A stretch of 64,000 nt of DNA from Sapria himalayana (Eukaryota; Streptophyta; Magnoliopsida; Malpighiales; Rafflesiaceae): assembly GCA_029783825.1 (NCBI GenBank), contig JAREIK010002991.1, forward strand, positions 427,001 through 491,000, read 5' to 3'. The notes under the pieces were generated by a model. That model searched no databases. It saw nothing but the letters and a program-made list of their open reading frames with translations, and was not told the DNA's origin. Made by a program: the position numbers and the translations under genes. Position 1 is the stretch's first letter, and every line of letters begins with the position of its first letter. This document shows, piece by piece, positions 49,213 to 58,974 of the stretch.

Positions 49213-49760
49213 TATTCATAGATAATGACATACATATGAAAATCCATTAAGGATTTAAATTGCCTGAAGTAAATAATATAAAATCTCATAATATATACAC
49301 AATCAAATTAAAACCATCTCTATATAGATTGAAATAATCCAAATGCATCAAGTCTAATCACCTCATTGAGTATTTATTATAAGATGGCATGCAAACAATC
49401 CTATATGTCCATGCATTTTTATTAATAAATTAGGAATCATATTTATAATTATCATTGTATATGTTGATGATTTTAATCTTATTGGAACTCCTGAAGATCT
49501 CACACGAATAATGAAATATTTTAAAATCGAATTTAAAATAAAAGATCTTGAGAAAATGGAATTAAAGGGTGTGTTTCACGTGGATAAAACACTGAAGTAT
49601 TATATCTTAGTGTCATTGGTGCACTTATATTCTTTGCTAACTACGCTCACCTAAGTATTACTTTTTCTGTTACTTTATTAGTCAAGTACAATTCTGCTCC
49701 AACCCAGATACATTGGAATGATATTATGGACTTTCCTAAGTCAAAAACAATCCAATAATA
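46790..49760 (+). pseudogene. Old Ty1/copia gag-pol remnant
   Basis: Pieces of one copia polyprotein in the expected order on the plus strand. Gag: LSEDLKKEYLI at about 46810, LKNIFDH, a zinc knuckle CCRCGIEGHC near 47329 whose last Cys is now Phe. Integrase: HVHAQNGLAESLIKHL near 47900, then KTKSPTHTCEHAV and FHLRVFCYVIHVPV. RT: IIVYVDDFNLIGTPEDL near 49455 (the YVDD active site survives). RNase H start: VKYNSAPTQIHWNDIMDF near 49685. Stops and frameshifts are frequent, so this is far older than the element at 37107 and belongs to a different copia lineage. Confidence 0.7.
49163..49212. repeat. (CA)n/(CG)n microsatellite
   Basis: Alternating CACACG and CGCGCACA units, about 50 bp of purine-pyrimidine alternation with potential to form Z-DNA. 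It interrupts the old copia remnant. Confidence 0.9.
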
Positions 49761-50064
49761 TTATTTGAAGATAATATTATTTTCATTACCCACATCAAAT
49801 AATGTTATATCAAAAGAGAAACAACTAAATATATTTTTTTTCAAAATTATTGTATATACTTAATCTCTACAAAAGTGGTAAAATTGATTTTCAATAAATA
49901 TTATTGAATGATATTCAAACATATTTATTCACAAAGTTATTACCAACCTCAACATTCAAGAAACTAATACATAAGATTGAAATATACCAACATATTTAAA
50001 TTTGAGTTTTACTGACAAAGTTTATAATGAGACAGTCCTAAAAATCTAAGAATATTCTTATAAC

Positions 50065-50067
<3 letters not shown>

Positions 50068-50101
<34 letters not shown>
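50068..50101. repeat. (AC)17 microsatellite
   Basis: Seventeen uninterrupted AC units in AT-rich sequence. Confidence 0.95.
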
Positions 50102-50103
<2 letters not shown>

Positions 50104-50237
50104 TTTTCTTTCGCTAGTTTCTATTCCATTAGGTTTTACCAGCATAATTTTAGCGAGATATATTCTTTATGAACACTTATGAGATTATTTATTATTAATA
50201 ATGAATTAAAATACATGAAGTCTATAAAAGTTCTTTC

Positions 50238-50530
50238 TCACTTCTTATTTATTTTTCTCTATTTATTTTTATTATTTAATTTTCTCTATCTATTCTTCTT
50301 ATTTATTTTTCTCTATCTATTCTTCTTATTTATATTTCTCTATCTATTCTTCTTATTTATTTTTCTCTATTTATTCTTCGTATTTATTTTTCTCTGTTTA
50401 TTCTTCTTATTTATTTTTCCCTGTTTATTCTTCTTATTTATTTTTCCCTGTTTATTCTTCTTATTTATTTTTCCCTGTTTATTCTTCTTATTTATATTTC
50501 TCTATTTATTCTTCTTCAATATTTATTTTT
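50238..50530. repeat. 27-bp pyrimidine-rich tandem repeat, about 10 copies
   Basis: About ten tandem copies of a unit built on TTCTTCTTATTTATTTTTCC and CTGTTTA. The 27-bp period yields a repeating Phe/Leu-rich open frame, which is a by-product. The copies differ mainly in TCTCTAT versus CCCTGT. Confidence 0.88.
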
Positions 50531-50551
50531 TTTTCTTTATTTCGTGGTTAG

Positions 50552-50710
50552 GAGTGCTAATGAGATAAGACAACTCGTGAACTACTCGAATTCGACTCAA
50601 TTAAAATTTGGTCAAAATTCGACTCGTGTGAGCTCGACTCAAAATTTTAACGTGTCAAGTCGAGCAACTCATAACTCGACTTGAAAAGCTCGTGATAAAC
50701 TCGAATATAT
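50552..50710. repeat. Relict element end rich in CTCGA words, copy 1
   Basis: Opens AGGAGTGCTAATGAGATAAG and is full of ACTCGA, AGCTCG and TCGAGC words, a style seen at the ends of several plant DNA transposon families (GGGGTGCTAATCGAGC type). It resembles 51026-51140 in the same orientation. Class and full extent are not determined. Confidence 0.45.
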
Positions 50711-50937
50711 TTGTATATACAATTTTATAAGTTTTTTTTTTTTCATTTTATATTTTTGCTTTAGGGATGACATAAATAATATATTTCTATTTTTTTATTC
50801 TTAAACAATCATATATTTTTATTATTTATTTAGTTATAAATATATTTATTTTAAAAATAATTATTTTTTTAAAGAAAATAAGAGAATAAAATATTACTCT
50901 ATATATTATATTAATAAGTTAGTATTATAAACGTGAT

Positions 50938-50979
50938 ACACACACACAAACACAACACACACACACACACACACACACA
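50938..50979. repeat. (AC)n microsatellite
   Basis: Imperfect AC run of about 42 bp between the two CTCGA-rich relicts. Confidence 0.9.
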
Positions 50980-51025
50980 TATATTACATATATTGATTCT
51001 TCTAATGTTGGATATTTAATAATTA

Positions 51026-51140
51026 GGGGTCTAATGAAACGAGACAATTCGCGAGTTACTCGTACTCGATTCGATCAAAACTCGATCAAAACTTGACTAA
51101 GAAAGTTTGACTTAAATGCTACTCGTGGTCGTGGAGTTAG
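51026..51140. repeat. Relict element end rich in CTCGA words, copy 2
   Basis: Opens TTAGGGGTCTAATGAAACG and continues with GAGACAATTCGCGAGTTACTCG-like sequence matching the start of copy 1 at 50552 (GAGATAAGACAACTCGTGAACTACTCG). Direct rather than inverted orientation suggests two insertions or an internal duplication. Confidence 0.45.
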
Positions 51141-51600
51141 TATTATTTTTATGTATTTCTACAAAAATGAAATTCAAGTTGTCGCCTCGACGAAATACCA
51201 TTATCGCACGCAGGGTGGCAGTTTTGCGTCTGGCCTCCGTCGGCTTGCGCAAGTCATGAAGGTTGTTTGTAATTTCCATGAGCATCTCTCCTCGCCACCA
51301 GCTAGGGAGAATTGCAACATTATAGTCATAAAAGGTTGGTTGTGTTTTTCGGCGAACGAGTGATTTGCTTTGTCTTCCAATTCTCGAAACACGAGTTAGG
51401 TTTTACTCATCTTTCAACACGGACTGAATCATCTGACCATTTGTTCTTCCTCCTCCCGCGGCAATTTTCTCAATTGAACTAATTGGTGCTGATTTTCTAA
51501 TGGCAGGAGGGAGGTCTCGGTGTTATGATTATCAACGATGATGAATAGGAAGCACCGGCAGATTCTGGAGCAGTGAAGAGGATAGGACATTTACTTAACC
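51141..51600 (+). other. CpG-retaining island of unknown nature
   Basis: Base use changes to about 45-50% GC and CpG is kept (GCCTCGACGAAATACC, CGTCGGCTTGCGC, CTCCCGCGGC), unlike the flanks. A pyrimidine-rich TTTTCTAATGGCAG followed by GAGGGAGG near 51500 looks like a splice acceptor, and a short frame MMNRKHRQILEQ lies near 51539. It could be the 5' end of a plus-strand gene, a retro-copied fragment or a remnant. A 70-codon open frame at 51151-51363 matches nothing I know. Confidence 0.35.
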
Positions 51601-53799
51601 GTATGCTTTCTTTAATCCTGTGAGAATCTACTTGTTAACACACGGCGGCCTTGTCCATGAATCTCTCGAGGACCTTTTAGGGCAATGGCAGTCAGTAGTT
51701 TTCATCATTAACTATGTGTGACATCTTAAAACCGGGGGGGGGGGAGCCTCAAGGAATAGTGATTGAACAAGGGTGATCGGCCCACTTGTCTGTGATGGGT
51801 TGTTGTCTGCTTTTGGTTTTCCTAGGGCCTATATCGTTTAATGAACTCAAGGAGTATAATTCTATGCATATGCACTTAACATTTTAGATACAAGGGTGTT
51901 CACTGTGATAATAGTGCTCAAAATGTTTTTTTTATGTGAATATAGACTTAGTTATACAATGTTATATATGGAAAATGTGATTTATATGGTTTTTCCTATA
52001 CTATAGTATCATTGAGAATAAATTAATGATGGGTTTTGTCTGCATTGCTTCTGTTCTTCCTTGTCATGTCTTGGTCTGTCTCATTGATTACTTTCTTTGA
52101 ATTTTTATCAATAGAAATAGAAGTGAACCGAAGTGAGTGTTGGAAAGTATATGGAAGAAGATAGAGAAAAAAGAAATAATAAAATTTTCTTAAAATGAAC
52201 ACTTAAAAAATACTTTAAATACTTAGGGATGGAATATCATAAATACAAATACAATAAAGCTATTTATAGGTTACAAGAGCCCACTAAAATCTCAACTATC
52301 TTACACTAATTCAAAATTCAACTAACTTAGACCAAGTCTTTAACTTTGAATTTTTAAATTTAAAATTATTATTATTTCTAAAATAAGTTTATGCTTCAAC
52401 TGTGAGGCTGTTTGAATGTTGTTTTGACTTCATTTTAGTTTGGGAACTTTCAATTGCGTGTCTCTTTTGTTATTAGTGTGATAGTTCATCGACTTAGATA
52501 TTGATATTTACATACTTAATTTCTCTTCATATCTCTACTGTAACTCAAATTTATAATATTATTTTATGATTTGTAGACTCATAATTGTTTCATCAGGGAA
52601 ATATGAGATATTTCAAATCTTTTATGTACTTGTCACTTCTTTTTTGAGATTTGTTCAATTCATCAAGGAGGCTTTAATATCTTCACTCAGTTAGTTATGT
52701 TATTTGATGATTTTGTTGTCTATTATTGACTATGAGTCATAAGTAATATTAGTATTGATGAGTTTAAAGTTTAATCAATGGTGAATGGATATTTCCATAC
52801 ATATGAAATTTGCTTATGCTAATTTTTTAAGTCGTCAAAATGACAATATTATGGATCACCTTTTTAAAGCTTGTTATACAAATTGTGTTAGTTTGACGTG
52901 AATGATTTTATATGGATAATTTTGTATGGATCAAATAAGTCATTTAGATTGTATATGATAGATTTTTTTAAATTGTCATTAGCTGAAATTTATTATTTAT
53001 TTTTATTTATTTTGTGAATATTTTTATTATGATTTATTATTTTAATTATGATTTTATTTTTTAATTATTTTATTTTATTGTATTATGGATTATTTTTATT
53101 ATGATTGTATTTTATTTTATTTATTTTGTGAATATTTTTATTATGATTTATTATTTTTATTATGATTTTATTTTATTATTGAATGATTTTATATGGATAA
53201 TTTTGTATGGACCAAATACTTAAGTTGTGTGTTATCTCAATTTTACTAGGCCTTTATACAAGGGTTTCTCTTGTTCATATTCATAATTAAGTTTTCATTG
53301 AAATTATTTTAGTTTATAGCTTAATTTTCTACATGTACAAGAGTTAAAATCCTAAAGAATATGAACCCTAGGATTTATTGAGGGAGATCACATGCACTAT
53401 ATCAACACAATGCATGTGATAGTGCATGCAACAATGCATGCACATGCCCAATAAATAGGTTAGGTAGGAGACACACAGACATTGTGCATCGCCATGTTTC
53501 ATCATCGCACACTCACTGTGTTGATGTTGTGTGTGTGGTTTGGTGTTGAAATTTTGGATATGCAATTGTGGTGCCATTATTTTGGCAATGATACAGTGGT
53601 ATTTTGGTATTGGGAAGTGTATGTTTTGTAGTAGTTTTGATAGTGTTGCGGTGGAGAGAGATTGTTTTTCAGGTATGTGTAGTTTCAGACAATCACTTAT
53701 GGGTGAAGAAGACCCGTGAAACATGGCTTTGGGGGGTAACATTTTTTTTTTTGGATGGTACAATTTTTTTTGATTTAGTATGAATGAGATTAAAATCAT
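51601..53799. other. AT-rich region with simple-sequence and duplicated blocks
   Basis: Includes an 11-G run (51734-51744), a low-complexity TTTTTATTATGATTTATTATT region (52985-53180) and two copies of GAATGATTTTATATGGATAA with its extension (about 52901 and 53183). Near 53380-53450 ATGCATG words are frequent. A 168-codon open frame on the minus strand (53368-53874) has no recognisable domain and overlaps a transposon end, so it is not called as a gene. Confidence 0.4.
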
Positions 53800-53808
53800 G
53801 GTTATTAT

Positions 53809-54479
53809 CTGTGTTGCATGGATACTCCTAGGAACTATCGTGTCTACGTGTCGGACACGTGGACACGGCGACACGTGTCCGTATGGGATACGCCACGTGG
53901 CGTATCGGATACGTATCAGAGACGTATCCGACGCGTTGTTCGGAAATAGTTGTCATTGCGTCAAACGGGGAGGGGAGGAGCACACCGTCGAGCCGCCGAC
54001 AGCACCTAAGGTAACCTAATTCTATAAAGGGAAGGGGAGGGGGGGTTTGGAATCTGTATCGGGAGGGGGGGGGGAGGAGGTTCGGGAGGGGGGGGAGGTT
54101 CGGGAGGGGGGAGGTTCGGGAGGGGGGAGGTTCAGGAGGGGGGGGGGGTGGTTTTGGATGGGGGGGGTGAGGTTCGGGAGGGGGGAGGGTGTTAGAGGGT
54201 TTAAATTTTGTTTACATTATTTTAAAATACAGAATTTTAAATTATTTTAAAATATAGTATTTTTAATTTTTTTAAAATACAGAATTTTAAATTATTTTAA
54301 AATACAGTATTTTTAATTATTTTAAAATACATAATATTTATAATTAATAATTTTTATTTTTAATTTTATTTTTTTTATCATGACGTATCCTAGCCGTATC
54401 CGTATCCTAGTTTTTTAGAATTTGCTGTGTCCCCGTATCTTGTCGTGTCGTATCTCCGTGTCCGTGTCCGTGCAACATA
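53809..54479. mobile_element. Non-autonomous DNA transposon with ACGTATCC/CGTGTCC ends
   Basis: A 671-bp element with inverted ends TGTTGCATGGATAC (left, from 53812) and TGTTGCACGGACAC (reverse complement of the right end). The flank GGTTATTAT occurs at 53800-53808 and again at 54480-54488, a perfect 9-bp duplication. The subterminal regions repeat CGTATCC, GTGTCC and ACGTGG words. The interior holds a G-rich tract and an AT-rich 50-bp duplication (54205-54320). A 9-bp duplication fits Mutator-like elements, but 8 bp (hAT) cannot be excluded. No coding capacity. Confidence 0.75.
54024..54195 (+). repeat. G-rich tandem tract
   Basis: Irregular tandem copies of GGTTCGGGAGGGGGGA, up to 11-12 G in a row, inside the element at 53809. 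It has many closely spaced runs of three or more G on the plus strand, so G-quadruplex formation is possible (inference). Confidence 0.85.
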
Positions 54480-54488
54480 GGTTATTAT

Positions 54489-55206
54489 GCTATGTAAGTT
54501 TGTAAACTAAAATTATTCACAGTAAAACATAGATCAAAATGTGGTTTTTTGATTAGAAAATGCTATAACACTTACAAATGAACCCACTTAACACCAAGGT
54601 GAAGGAGAAATGATTTTAAGCAAACACTCTTATTTTGGTTGCAATGTGATAATTTATTGAGGTAGAATTAATTTTAGCTTTTTTATCTCGTATGACATGC
54701 AAGATTTTATAAGAATTTGTTATAATACTTTACTCATCTTAGACAATATTAATATATGATATATTTGTTGAGCTTCTTGGATTGGGATTAGAGAGTATTA
54801 ACAAGTCTGAATATGTTATTACTCATTTTATTTATATCACTTAGTTGGGCTCATAATTCATATAGTTTTTTTAGTTGAGATTTAGGCTATATAGAGAGTG
54901 AAACAACTTAAGATAAGATAGTATATTTATTTTCGAATGAATTTTTAGTGTTCCATATTTATATTTTGGGTGATAAGGATTTCTAAATAGGCTAGAATTG
55001 CATTACTAAGTAGTTTAGGTCATACAAGAGATGAGATCTTGCTTTGTACTTACTAGCAATTGTGATGGTATTAATCATAGTAAAAACTAAAAACAAAGGT
55101 AGGAGATTCTAAATTTAATGTATATATTATAAGATAATGAGTTGTATTAGAGATAATTATTAATAGTTATTTTGAATAATGAATAAAAGAATCCAACTTT
55201 TGGGTT
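54489..55206. other. AT-rich spacer, nothing recognised
   Basis: Sequence between two DNA transposons with no open frame or repeat that I can support. Confidence 0.45.
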
Positions 55207-55214
55207 GTTATAAT

Positions 55215-55516
55215 TAGAGGTGTCAAACGGGCCGGCCCAGCACGGCACGGCCCATTTTTCACGTGCCCAGCCGTGCTGCCGTGCCGTGCCGGGCACGGCA
55301 CGGTTTTTTAAATTCGGGCACGGCACGGCCCGTGGGCACGGCCCGGCACGTGGTTTGTTCGGCCGGGCCCGGCACGGGCCCGGGCACGTTTTTTTATCGT
55401 GCCGGGCCGGCCCAGGCACGGCCGAACCGTGCCGTGCCTCGTGCCGGGCCGGCCCAGGCACGGCCGAACCGTGCCGTGCCTCGTGCCGGGCCGGGCCGGC
55501 CCGTTTGACACCTCTA
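55215..55516. mobile_element. Compact GC-rich non-autonomous hAT element
   Basis: 302 bp with nearly perfect ends TAGAGGTGTCAAACGGGCCG and, reverse-complemented, TAGAGGTGTCAAACGGGCCG, and a perfect 8-bp duplication GTTATAAT (55207-55214 and 55517-55524). The interior consists of overlapping CGGCACGG and GGCCGGCCC palindromic words, including two direct copies of about 45 bp near 55400-55490. The open frames on both strands come from this composition and are not genes. Confidence 0.93.
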
Positions 55517-55669
55517 GTTATAATTCTACTAGCTCTTTATTTTAAAAGCTTATTTTGTACATATTTATTATTGTATTTTCATTAAAGTTATTTTATGGTT
55601 TTTGGCTTTGTTTTTTATAATCTTTTTTTTATTTGGATGAGAGCATCCAACATATGAATTTTTTTAGTC

Positions 55670-55690
55670 TATATATATATATATATATAT
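55670..55690. repeat. (AT)n microsatellite
   Basis: About ten AT units, just upstream of the deleted hAT derivative. Confidence 0.85.
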
Positions 55691-55811
55691 GTTTTGTATT
55701 ATTTTTTTAAATATATATATTTTTTCTTTTGATTTCTTTCAACATGGTATCAAAACAAAGCAGACACACTATAATCCTAAGTGTTGTGTGAGCATGCATA
55801 AGAGGTTTGGT

Positions 55812-57725
55812 TGGAAGTGTCAAATAGGCATTGCAACTCGGGCTCGTCCCAACAGCTTGACACGGCATGGTCTAGAATCGTGATTGGGCCTATGCCGGCT
55901 GGCTCGAAGGCAAGATATTTCAGCATGACCCAAATTGTGCTCCCCCCCACCTCCCCCTCGGCTTCTCGAGCTCGACTGGTGTTTGGAGATTATTGGTTTT
56001 AGAAGCTTCTAGAACCTGTAATCGTTGGGTTGGTTCGACTGTTGAACCGACCCATAGGTCCAAAAAAAATTCATTTTTTATTTAAGTTATTGGATTTTGG
56101 CCCCAACGACTAGAAAGTAGAATCTAACGGCTCTAGGAATTTTGTCCCTTAAATATATTTAAAAACTTAAAAAAAATATTAAAAAATGATTTTTTATAGA
56201 AAAAACTTTTTCTAAATCTATAAAATATCCCCCATCTTTCATAATTTATAACTTATATATATATATATATGTATATATCTCATTTTTCTATTTTATCTTC
56301 ATCTCCTCTCGAATATAATCTCTTTCTATCTCCTAGGTCTCTTATTTTAGTTTTGACTTTTCGAACTTGGGTGTGGAGTGCGACATGCAGATTGAGATGT
56401 GGATATCAAAAGACAAACATGATTTTATGTATTACGGGTATTAATTTTAAAATTTTGTATAGTTAAGTTTTATTTTTTTTATTTTAGTTAAAAGTTAAAA
56501 CTGTAAACTTTAAGAGTTTAGTTTTAGTTTAATTAATATTAATTAATATATTATTTTAAAAATATTAATTATAATACAATTTTAAAAATATTAATTATAA
56601 TAAAATTTTAAAACTAATAAAAAATAAAAATGGTAAATAGTAATTTTAATTACAATGGTGAAATTAGTTTAAACATAAACATAGAAAAATAAAATATGAA
56701 TAATAAAAATCTTCCGGAAAGGTTCGAGGCTGTTAAAATTTTAATTTCTCTGGTCGTCTCAACCTAATAATCTAATAACAAAAAATTAGAAAAAAATTAA
56801 CAGTTTGGATTTATTTTAATATAATATAATATAAAAATATTAGGAGTCTCAAAGAAGAATTGACACAATCCAAATATTATAAGAGTTCATGTAGGATAGA
56901 ATATCTTAAGAGATATGTCGAATAATATATCAAAAAATATAGTATATTAGTTCCTAGGTAAATCTAATTCAGCGGTGAGTTCTTTGATGCTGGAGCCAGT
57001 TTATCCTTAATGTTGATTCTCTCCTTATACCATAACGTGCTAGGAATGATAGACATGACCAAATTAATCTCCATAATAAGTTTTTTGATTAGATCTTCAG
57101 AGGATCTAAGGATAGTCAGTATCATGCAGATTTATTTTTAGTCTGCATATCGTATGATTCCTAGGTCTACATTTAAGAACTACATACTAGAGTATGATAA
57201 TTTTGAAAAAAAATAATAATTAATGAATTTAGAGATTATAGTATAGTTATATCCGTGATATCCGATATCTGAATTAGTCACATGATATATCTTATGTATG
57301 TCTCATTGTTCACTATGTAGATTTAAAATAAATACTAAATAAAAAAATATTAAGATTTGTGTCATGCTGTGCTGACTATAATCGGCCCACATGCCATGCT
57401 AGGCAAGACCCGGGTGCCTGGCACGTGGGCATGACATGCGGTGATGGGTGATTTGGCAACAGGTGACATGATGAGTTGAGCGGGTCAGTGGGTGTGCTCA
57501 CTTGGGTTTGTGGAGTGCTTGTATCCTTAACTCTTGGCATGAACTGGCCCAAAACTGGGATGATTTCGTGCAGTGGGCTGTGCATGGCTTACCTTCCAGT
57601 GAACCATTCTGTGCTAGGCACAACATGATTATTGTAGCGTGTCATGCTAGGAATAGCATTCAGGCCCATTTGAGCTTGAAAAAAATAGGCTGTGCTGGCT
57701 CGGCATGGCCCGTTTGACACTTGTA
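55812..57725 (+). mobile_element. Internally deleted hAT derivative
   Basis: The left end reads TGGAAGTGTCAAATAGGC and the right end, reverse-complemented, TACAAGTGTCAAACGGGCC: eroded forms of the TAGAGGTGTCAA end. The 5' part has the layout of 242-1700 (GC-rich end, CCAACGG/GGCTC block, TATAAATA-like and pyrimidine-rich stretch). 56700-57350 holds transposase remnants, including SVISD followed by ISH near 57250, collinear with 2940-3080 and 60720-60890. At about 57358 the transposase stops and the GC-rich 3' end begins, so the C-terminal half is deleted. The flanking 8-mers agree at only 4 of 8 positions. Confidence 0.6.
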
Positions 57726-57733
57726 ATTGTGAT

Positions 57734-58339
57734 TATAGTAAAAGTGAATGAGCTAGTTGCTGATGAAAATTTGTGAGATTTTTATGATTATTGATGATTA
57801 ATATGAGATTGAGTCATTGATGATTGAGCTGGACGTACTTTGCTGCATATGGTCTATTGTTAGTGGTACATTGATATTGATACATCATTGATCATATGCT
57901 AATGGAACTTATCTTTTTTATTTATAATTTTTAGATTCTTTTTGTTATATATTTTTATCATTTTATTTTGAGGCTTGAGCTTACTATTTATTTATTTATT
58001 ATATATTTTTTATTCAGATACTTTTTTATAGGATTGGCATTGGATTCATATTTTATATTTATGAGTTTATTTTTGATGTATTATTTTTATTTTTTAATTA
58101 CTTAATATTGGTCTCGCTTTGTAAATTCATATTTTATAATATTTACATATATTTAGGTGTGAGTTATTAGTTGTTAGTGTTATTTGTTAGTTTTTAGATA
58201 ATAATTATTTTATTAATTCAAGTAATTAATTAATTATTTTAATTTAAGTACTAAAATTTAACTTTTTTAATAATTTTGAAGTTTGGAATGAACCAATTTC
58301 AGACTACCCAAACCTGGCCCAATCCGACAAGTCCAGGCA
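57734..58339. other. AT-rich spacer
   Basis: Sequence between two hAT elements. 58290-58340 is less AT-rich (CCCAAACCTGGCCCAATCC) and may be a relict end of another element. No gene seen. Confidence 0.4.
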
Positions 58340-58974
58340 TGTCCTAGTAGAGGTGTCAAATGGGTCGGGCCGGCACGCCCCATTTTTTATAGCATGGCCG
58401 TGCTTTCCTGCCGGGCCAGGCACGGGTTTTCAAAGCCAGGCCCGATAAGACCAGTCGGCATGGCGGGCTGTGCCGTGCTGGGCCATGCTTGGTCGGTCCA
58501 AACCTAGTCGTATGGGCTAAACATGGCTGTACGGGCCAAAGCAGGCAGTACGGACCTGGTTTAAATTTTTTTTAAAATTTTTAAAGTTTAATATTTTAGT
58601 TTAAATAAAATATATATTATATTATATATAGAATTATAGATAATGTATAATATATTAAATTTATAAAATAAAAATTGTTAAAAATTTAATAAATTATAAA
58701 GTTTAATTTTTTTCATAATTTAAAATAAAATTATAGAGTTTAAAATTTTTAAATGAAAAACTTAAACAAAAAAATAAAATAAACAAAAAAGTTCGATAAA
58801 AAAAATTAAAAAGTCAAAAAAACAAAAATAAACCAAATTAGAAATGACTAATCAGCCAATAGATACCAAAGATCCGAACCAAACAATTTCAAGATTCAAC
58901 GTAACGTAAAAATAAAACTTACAATTAATAAAAAACAAAATATCGAAATCAAAAAGCAGTAGATCATCATCAAT

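Noticed and set aside
49098..49289. Cys/Val/Arg-rich minus-strand open frame
   Set aside because: It is the translation of the CA/CG microsatellite at 49163-49212.
50179..50568. 129-codon Phe/Leu-rich frame resembling a membrane protein
   Set aside because: It is the translation of the 27-bp pyrimidine tandem repeat; the hydrophobicity comes from TTT/TTC/TTA codons.
53368..53874. 168-codon minus-strand open frame
   Set aside because: No recognisable domain, its start lies inside the transposon at 53809, and base use shows no coding signal.
55147..55585. Four overlapping open frames of 67-121 codons, Gly/Pro/Arg/Ala-rich
   Set aside because: They coincide with the GC-rich palindromic interior of the 302-bp hAT element with perfect ends and target duplication; stop codons are rare there only because of composition.
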